From NCBI RefSeq assembly GCF_024181225.1, contig NZ_CP051198.1, positions 186,001 through 250,000 of the forward strand: a DNA stretch of 64,000 nucleotides, read 5' to 3'. Positions 58,877 through 64,000 of the stretch are shown here, piece by piece. The stretch is from Treponema sp. OMZ 787. Lineage in GTDB: Bacteria; Spirochaetota; Spirochaetia; Treponematales; Treponemataceae. Under the pieces are notes generated by a model, which was not told where the DNA came from, made no database searches, and saw only the letters and a program-made list of their open reading frames with translations. How positions within the stretch are numbered: the stretch's first letter is position 1; each line of letters starts with the position of its first letter. The position numbers were made by a program, and so were the translations under genes.

Positions 58877-59926
58877 ATGAAAAAGATTTTATGTTTAGTT
58901 TTTTGTTTTATGATGATGGCGGGATTTTCTCAAGATAAAGAGGAAGTCAAAAAAAACAATGCAGATGATTTTATAAAAATTTCTAAATTCAATATTCTTC
59001 CGAATTATTTCGGTTTTCCTCTTTCGGTAAAATTCGGATGGCTTTACAGGAAGGATAATTTTAGTATTTTTCCAAATACCGGAATCTTTTTTTCGGCAGA
59101 TAACGGTCCGGCAATCAGTTCTTCTGCCGGATTTTTTATTCAAAAGGATTTTTTTAAATGGGATATAAATGCTTTTTATGATTATATTCCTTTTACGATG
59201 AATAAAAAAACTGAGGATCAAATTTTTTATGCAAAAAATAATTTTATATTTGTTATAAATAAGGTAAAAATTTCTTTCCCAGCCCGTATAGGAAGAAGAA
59301 GAGTTAACGAAATAAAATCGGCCGGAACACAAAATGAATTAAAACCTAAAACCGTTACCGAATTATCGCAGGGAATTAGATTTGATCTTTTTATTAACGA
59401 TTTAGGCTATTTGAAAACCACCGCAAATTTTTCTTTTTTTACCGACTGGATTCCCGAAAGCCGTTTTGTTAATTACAGACTTAAATTCGAGCTGCCGGTA
59501 ACTTTTAAACTGTACTATGTTGATGTAGGATTCGTCTACAGTTTTTATAATACAGATAGAATAAACTCAAAATATATGAGTTCTACTGCTGATTATGAAA
59601 TAGAAAAATCTCAAGAAAGCATGACGAGACGCTTTTCATTTAAAGATGTTAAAAAATATACTTCGATGCATATTTGGGGAACTGAACTTAGATGGTATGC
59701 CGCCCGAACAGGAGTTAACTCTAACGGATTTTTTATTTCAGCCTTCGCTGATGCAGGCTTCGGCTCTAATAAAGAAAAAAAACTAAATCTTATCGCGGAA
59801 TTCGGCTTAGGAGCAGGTTACACATTATTCGATAATGTTCCTTTTACTTTCCAAGCCGGAGTTAATCAAGACTTTAAGCCGATCTTTTTCTTAGGCGTAG
59901 TCTCCAGAATTATTCAGGGCGTGTGA
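58877..59926 (+). CDS. Predicted outer-membrane beta-barrel protein, second copy
   Basis: This 349-residue protein starts at ATG 58877 behind AGGAG, giving a signal peptide (MKKILCLVFCFMMMAGFS). The mature sequence shows barrel-like strand alternation (FYDYIPFTMNKK, YLKTTANFSFFTDW, AEFGLGAGYTLFDNVPFTFQAGVNQDF). It follows the previous barrel gene by 33 bases and ends the envelope operon. The pair differ in sequence and may form or flank a two-part pore. Confidence 0.6.
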   Translation: MKKILCLVFCFMMMAGFSQDKEEVKKNNADDFIKISKFNILPNYFGFPLSVKFGWLYRKDNFSIFPNTGIFFSADNGPAISSSAGFFIQKDFFKWDINAFYDYIPFTMNKKTEDQIFYAKNNFIFVINKVKISFPARIGRRRVNEIKSAGTQNELKPKTVTELSQGIRFDLFINDLGYLKTTANFSFFTDWIPESRFVNYRLKFELPVTFKLYYVDVGFVYSFYNTDRINSKYMSSTADYEIEKSQESMTRRFSFKDVKKYTSMHIWGTELRWYAARTGVNSNGFFISAFADAGFGSNKEKKLNLIAEFGLGAGYTLFDNVPFTFQAGVNQDFKPIFFLGVVSRIIQGV

Positions 59927-59961
59927 TATAAATATTTTTTCAGTTGAATAAGGAGTAAGAG

Positions 59962-60375
59962 ATGGCATTGGTTCATGAGTTTTGTATTATTGAAAATTTG
60001 GATGATGTTATTAATATTGATAATCAAGTTGATTTAAAAAAGGTATATCAATATAGACACATTGCAGTTGATGATGCTATAATCATATATATGTCTAACA
60101 CTTTGAAATGGTTTATATCTACAAATACAGCAAAGACAAAAACCACAAAAGGCCTTTTCTATTATGGTATAAGTTTAATAGAATCGGATAATTTAAATAC
60201 TTTTTTTAAAATTGTTGGCGTATGGAAAGAGTTATTTAATTTAGCTCCTGAAGTAAATATAATACCGGAGTTTAATTTTGATAAAAAATATATTTTGCAT
60301 AAAATAGAAGAATTGATTAAACTTCTAGAATATGCAAGTACGAATGATAAAATTATTTTACATTGTGGAATTTGA
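59962..60375 (+). CDS. Cytoplasmic protein of unknown function
   Basis: This 137-residue acidic protein has no signal peptide or membrane helix (MALVHEFCIIENLDDVINID start; LFYYGISLIESDNLNTFFKI mid; C-terminal helix KIEELIKLLEYAST). Size and charge would suit an immunity-type protein, but no toxin gene is adjacent. AAGGAG precedes the ATG. Family not recognised. Confidence 0.55.
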   Translation: MALVHEFCIIENLDDVINIDNQVDLKKVYQYRHIAVDDAIIIYMSNTLKWFISTNTAKTKTTKGLFYYGISLIESDNLNTFFKIVGVWKELFNLAPEVNIIPEFNFDKKYILHKIEELIKLLEYASTNDKIILHCGI

Positions 60376-60422
60376 AAACACCGGTAAATAATTATTTGCA
60401 ATTAATAGCAAGAAGGAATAAA

Positions 60423-61019
60423 ATGAAGAAGATTATCTTCATAATTTTTATATGTTTTACAATATTCTTTGTAGTATCTTGTAAAAATAAAAAACTCAAA
60501 ACTGTTGATGAATATTTTGCTCTCTATGAATATATTTTGGAAAAAGGCGAGATTTCAAATTTTATTTCTGATAAAAAACATTTCTCCCGAATGTCTGTAA
60601 AAGTTAAGCAAAGAGCTGAAAAAATTTTTGCAGATAAGATATTATATGATTTTGAGCATTGGTGGCAAGAAAAAATATTTTGGAAAGCAATATATGATCC
60701 TATATTGTTTTCTCATATGGATATTAAGGATAAACAAATAATAAGTTCTGATGATGATGTTATTTTAATACTATCTACTGCAAGACATGAATATGATACC
60801 GAATTTTATGATAGACTAATTGAATTATCAAATTTACATATAATGGATACAAAAAAAATGATTGAAGAAAACAAGCAATTTTATAAAGGTAGAGAATATG
60901 CAGTTTTTGATACGAAAGAAAAATGTACATTTTCATTTAATGACGCAGGCAAAATTAATGATGTCAAAATAGAACTATTGGAGGCTGTTTATCGTTATGA
61001 TAAAAATCGATCTAAATAA
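60423..61019 (+). CDS. Lipoprotein of unknown function
   Basis: This 198-residue protein starts at ATG 60423 behind AAGGA. The signal sequence ends in a lipobox-like VVSC (Cys20). The mature part is helical and charged (DEYFALYEYILEKGEISNFIS, WWQEKIFWKAIYDP). It overlaps the membrane-protein gene downstream by 23 bases. No family recognised. Confidence 0.6.
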   Translation: MKKIIFIIFICFTIFFVVSCKNKKLKTVDEYFALYEYILEKGEISNFISDKKHFSRMSVKVKQRAEKIFADKILYDFEHWWQEKIFWKAIYDPILFSHMDIKDKQIISSDDDVILILSTARHEYDTEFYDRLIELSNLHIMDTKKMIEENKQFYKGREYAVFDTKEKCTFSFNDAGKINDVKIELLEAVYRYDKNRSK

Positions 61020-61719
61020 TTTTTTTAAACTTATAAATATTTTAATTTTGCTTAATAGTCTGTTTATTTTAACCGGACTTCTTATGGCCTTACTTGCAGG
61101 CAGAACAGAACTTGTCTTTTATCTATTCATGTATAATATCGATACTGTAAGCATTCAATGGTATATTATTTTATTACTTTTAACCATCGAACTTGTTTAT
61201 TATAAAAAAAGAAAGATACATAAAGCCGTATTTATTACCTCGATTATTATAGCAGTAATAAATTTTTATCTTGTATATTTATGTATGTTTATTCATACGC
61301 CTAACGGTTTTGATTATAATGACTTTATATATGCTTCAAAACGATTTTTTTATCTTCCAATATCATTTTTTGATTCAAAAGAAATTATTATAAATATCAG
61401 TACTGCTATTCTTGTACAATTATTTTGTTTGTTTGCCGGTTTTAAAATAAAAATTAAAAAGAAATTAAAAGGAGTTAAGGTAAATATTATATCAGCCGGA
61501 ATTAAAACTATTGTACTGTATATTACATTTTTAGTTACTATTCTGCTGATTATTACTATGAGTCTGGAAAGAGAAGTTGAAATAGATATTTTTAATTTAA
61601 ATGTCTCTCTTCTTTTTCTTTCTCTTGCTTGTTTACCATTTGTTTTTATAATAGAATTTCTGATAGATGCAATCATTGAAAAACAAAAAAAATCAACAGC
61701 CGATAGATGGAATGTATAA
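60997..61719 (+). CDS. Membrane protein of unknown function
   Basis: This 240-residue protein has about six hydrophobic segments (LINILILLNSLFILTGLLMALL, WYIILLLLTIELVYY, AVFITSIIIAVINFYLVYL and others) with lysine-rich loops. It probably lies in the inner membrane. GGAGG lies 12 bases before the ATG, inside the lipoprotein gene. No family recognised. Confidence 0.6.
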   Translation: MIKIDLNNFFKLINILILLNSLFILTGLLMALLAGRTELVFYLFMYNIDTVSIQWYIILLLLTIELVYYKKRKIHKAVFITSIIIAVINFYLVYLCMFIHTPNGFDYNDFIYASKRFFYLPISFFDSKEIIINISTAILVQLFCLFAGFKIKIKKKLKGVKVNIISAGIKTIVLYITFLVTILLIITMSLEREVEIDIFNLNVSLLFLSLACLPFVFIIEFLIDAIIEKQKKSTADRWNV

Positions 61720-61732
61720 AGAAGAAGAGCTA

Positions 61733-61951
61733 ATGAATAATTTTTTATTTGATAAAATATTATTAGGAATAGGTATTTTAATACAAGTTAGATTGTTGAT
61801 CTATTTTTTATCTAGAGGTTTTAAAAATGTGAATGAAAAATACAAAAACGATGAGAAAAAACGAAAAGTAAATACTTTTTTAGGATGGTTCTTTTTTGTG
61901 TGGCTAATTTTGGGAACTATAGGAAGCATTATTATAATAATTTTATTTTAA
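61733..61951 (+). CDS. Small two-helix membrane protein
   Basis: This 72-residue protein starts at ATG 61733 (GAAGAG upstream; an earlier ATG at 61712 is possible). It has two hydrophobic helices joined by a basic loop (FKNVNEKYKNDEKKRK). It follows the previous membrane gene directly, so the two may form a complex. No family recognised. Confidence 0.5.
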   Translation: MNNFLFDKILLGIGILIQVRLLIYFLSRGFKNVNEKYKNDEKKRKVNTFLGWFFFVWLILGTIGSIIIIILF

Positions 61952-61989
61952 ATCATAAACATTCTTAAAATTTAGAAAAATGCGAGAGG

Positions 61990-62018
61990 TTGAAAATTTT
62001 TACAATTTTTGTTATTAT
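61990..62018 (+). promoter_or_regulatory. Promoter of thyX, predicting a leaderless transcript
   Basis: TTGAAA (61990-61995), 17 bases, TATTAT (62013-62018); the ATG at 62025 is 6 bases further on, at the expected transcript start. This decides the start over the in-frame ATG at 61980, which lies upstream of the promoter. Confidence 0.65.
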
Positions 62019-62024
62019 TACACT

Positions 62025-62861
62025 ATGGCACATTGTATAGCTCCGGAAGCGGAAAAAATTTTGGATAAAGAGTTTAAGGTTCTCGATAAAGGTTTTATCA
62101 GATTGGTAGATTATATGGGTACTGATGCCCGTATAGTGCAGGCAGCCCGTGTTTCTTATGGAGAAGGCACTAAAACCGTACGGGAAGATGCCGCTTTAAT
62201 AGACTATCTTTTGAGGAATAAGCACACCTCTCCATTTGAACAGGTGGTTTTTACCTTTCATGTAAAGCTGCCCATTTTTGTAGCCCGCCAGTGGATTAGG
62301 CACAGAACAGCCCGTCTGAACGAAATTTCTGGACGGTATTCCATCTTAAAAGCAGAGTTTTATGTACCCGACGGAAAGGATATCTCCTTGCAAAGCAGCG
62401 ACAATAAACAAGGCCGAATGAGTGAGGCCGTTTCTCAAGACCTTCAAAATGAAGTTATAAGCTCTTTGCAAAAACAACAAGAAGAAGTTTATGACGGCTA
62501 CTGTAAATTACTCGATAAAAATATAGCAAGGGAACTTGCCAGAATCAATCTCCCTCTTTCTACTTATACCGAATGGTATTGGCAAATAGACCTGCACAAT
62601 CTTTTCCATTTTTTGCGGCTGCGCATGGATGCTCATGCACAAAAAGAAATCAGAGACTATGCCGAAGTTATGTTTGAAATTTGTAAAACCGTAGCCCCTC
62701 TTGCCTGCGCTTCTTTTGAACGCCATGAAAAAAACGGAGTAAATTTTTCTGCAGAAGAACTTGAAGCCATACATAATTTGATAGCCGGAAAAGAAAGCGG
62801 GTTAAAAGGTAAAGAGCTTGAGCGTTTTAACGAAAAACTTAAGAGCGGAAGACAAGTATAA
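62025..62861 (+). CDS. thyX: Flavin-dependent thymidylate synthase ThyX
   Basis: ThyX makes dTMP from dUMP with methylene-tetrahydrofolate and FAD, the route used by bacteria that lack ThyA. The protein has 278 residues from ATG 62025. The signature RHRTARLNEISGRY (about 92-105) matches the ThyX motif RHR-x7-S, and IVQAARVSYGEGTKT, KHTSPFEQVVFTFHVK, and the C-terminal SFERHEKNG region are also present. All FAD and dUMP-binding arginines in the motif are intact. A start at 61980 is rejected because it would put coding sequence upstream of the best promoter. Confidence 0.92.
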   Translation: MAHCIAPEAEKILDKEFKVLDKGFIRLVDYMGTDARIVQAARVSYGEGTKTVREDAALIDYLLRNKHTSPFEQVVFTFHVKLPIFVARQWIRHRTARLNEISGRYSILKAEFYVPDGKDISLQSSDNKQGRMSEAVSQDLQNEVISSLQKQQEEVYDGYCKLLDKNIARELARINLPLSTYTEWYWQIDLHNLFHFLRLRMDAHAQKEIRDYAEVMFEICKTVAPLACASFERHEKNGVNFSAEELEAIHNLIAGKESGLKGKELERFNEKLKSGRQV

Positions 62862-62880
62862 AACAAAAGGAACAGACAAA

Positions 62881-64000
62881 TGAGGAAGCGGGATTACTTT
62901 GTCGTTGCGGCTTTCGCTTTAAGCCTTGTTCTTTTATTTTTACAGCAATTTTATTCAAAAACTACTTCTGAAATTATTCTCCACATAATAGACATTATTA
63001 TCCTTATCTCTGTACTTGCCGAAACCTTTTTTGCGATCAGACAAGAAAAGTATATACGCAAATATTTTCAAAATAATCTTGTAGACTTTTTAGCAATATT
63101 AATATTCACTACCGTATTTATTGTTTTTAAGATACAAATAAGTCTTAACAATAATGCAGAAGAATTAAATATTGTTTTTGATATTTTTAAAAACATATTT
63201 TTATTCGGAAAAATAATTAGATTAATAAGCAAGAGAGCCGGCTTAACTGCAAAAATTATTTCAAATCCTGCACAAACTTTGATTATTTCTTTTTTTATGG
63301 TTATAATCATCGGCAGTTTTTTACTTATGCTTCCTGCTGCTTCTGCAAACGGTAAACCTTTAAACTTTTTAACAACACTTTTTACCTCCGCATCTGCCGT
63401 GTGCGTTACAGGCCTAAGCGTAATAGATGTTTCTTCCGAACTTACCATAGTAGGAAAATTTATTTTGATTGTTTTAATTCAAGTCGGCGGTTTAGGAATA
63501 ATGGTTTTTTCATTTTTCGGAATGCTTGCCTTCCGGAAAAAAATGACTGTCAGTGAAAAACTTACAATCTCTTACATGGTGAGCGAAGATGACATGTCTA
63601 ACCTTTTTAAAACATTAAGGGTAATTGTCTTATCTACTTTTTTTATAGAAACCTTAAGTGCAGCATTTTTATTTATAGGCTTTTCACGTATTTTAGGATT
63701 CAATCTTAAAGCCCTAGGTTTTGCATTTTTTCATGCAATATCCGCATTTTGTAATGCGGGGTTTGCTCTTTTTTCAAACAACTTGGAATCTTTTACCTCC
63801 GATATTATTATAAACCTCACAATAGGTTTTACAATAATTTTAGGCGGAATAAGTTTTGCCGTTATTTATGATGTTTTGGCTAAGGTTAAAACAAATATAA
63901 CAAATAAGTTTTTGAAGAAAAAAAAGAGCGATTATTTAATGTCGGTAAATACAAAAATGATTTTAAGCCTTACAGTTTTTATTCTTTTTATTTCTTTTGC
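62881..64000 (+). CDS. TrkH/KtrB-type potassium uptake protein (C-terminus beyond window)
   Basis: This ion channel-like membrane subunit imports K+ (sometimes Na+). The frame starts at ATG 62881 (AAAGGA upstream) and is open to the window end, giving at least 373 residues. Features are several helices, an N-terminal pair, then the first P-loop SASAVCVTGLSVIDV with its selectivity-filter glycine, IQVGGLGIMVFSFF, and a second P-loop SAFCNAGFALFSNN with another filter glycine. It would need a TrkA/KtrA regulator encoded elsewhere. It follows thyX by 19 bases and may be co-transcribed. Confidence 0.88.

Noticed and set aside
61980-62024. 15-residue N-terminal extension of ThyX
   Set aside because: It lies over the TTGAAA-17-TATTAT promoter and does not resemble the start of ThyX.

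Overview
The window is AT-rich chromosomal DNA from an anaerobic, host-associated spirochaete. The gene families and their style fit an oral Treponema, most likely T. denticola or a close relative; this is judged from gene content, not from a database match. Supporting signs are a flavin-dependent thymidylate synthase, oxygen-sensitive double-cubane and corrinoid enzymes, many ABC uptake systems, Treponema-like signal peptides and lipoboxes, and sigma70-type promoters with 17-bp spacers. I saw no rRNA, tRNA, CRISPR array or insertion sequence.

Layout. 1-2.7 kb: lipid II flippase MurJ (cut by the left edge), a decayed ORF, and an orphan winged-helix/PD-(D/E)XK-like nuclease gene. 2.7-5.4 kb: murD converging on a GT4 glycosyltransferase. 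5.4-13.5 kb: an Fbp/2-aminoethylphosphonate-type ABC importer (ATPase, fused permease, binding protein) whose binding-protein gene is separated from the permease/ATPase genes by about 4 kb of opposite-strand accessory genes: a lipoprotein behind a 12-C tract, two secreted proteins, a DUF6884-like/GIY-YIG-like pair and an ABC exporter. 13.5-19 kb: a complete Opp/Dpp peptide importer, then a 63-aa YeeE/YedE-like stub. 19.3-23.5 kb: a Ugp-like sugar or glycerophosphodiester importer. 23.5-26.3 kb: a TudS-like desulfidase, an acyl-CoA-dehydratase-type activase, a DUF3343 protein and a double-cubane reductase. 26.5-30.7 kb: FtcD, a DUF4143 ATPase behind a 33-bp promoter repeat, a 64-aa protein and leucyl aminopeptidase.

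30.8-39.5 kb: a membrane diguanylate cyclase, then a full type I restriction-modification operon (hsdM, rhuM, hsdS, hsdR). HsdS has three target-recognition domains instead of two. Five copies of a 7-bp repeat sit just before the third domain, and loss or gain of one copy creates an immediate stop. This is the strongest novelty signal in the window. 39.6-44.8 kb: a flavodoxin scrap, an S51-type peptidase, a second DUF4143 ATPase, an old-yellow-enzyme reductase, a metalloprotease-like/transmembrane/proline-rich chimera and a possible 35-aa peptide. 44.8-47.8 kb: YchF and SppA. 48.1-53.4 kb: a corrinoid methyl-transfer operon (three UroD-fold proteins, a RACE-type reactivator, a corrinoid protein). 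53.5-59.9 kb: an envelope operon (two secreted helical proteins, a MacB/LolCDE-like ABC pair, a LolA-like protein, two barrel-like proteins) with a CRP/FNR-type palindrome near -61. 60-64 kb: unknown membrane and lipoprotein genes, thyX, and a TrkH-type potassium transporter cut by the right edge.

Common themes are nutrient import (metal/phosphonate, peptides, glycerol-phosphate or sugars), anaerobic one-carbon and sulfur chemistry, and variable defence or surface functions controlled by simple repeats. Several genes (murD, the metalloprotease chimera, thyX, perhaps murJ) have a -10 box so close to ATG that they are probably read from leaderless mRNAs.
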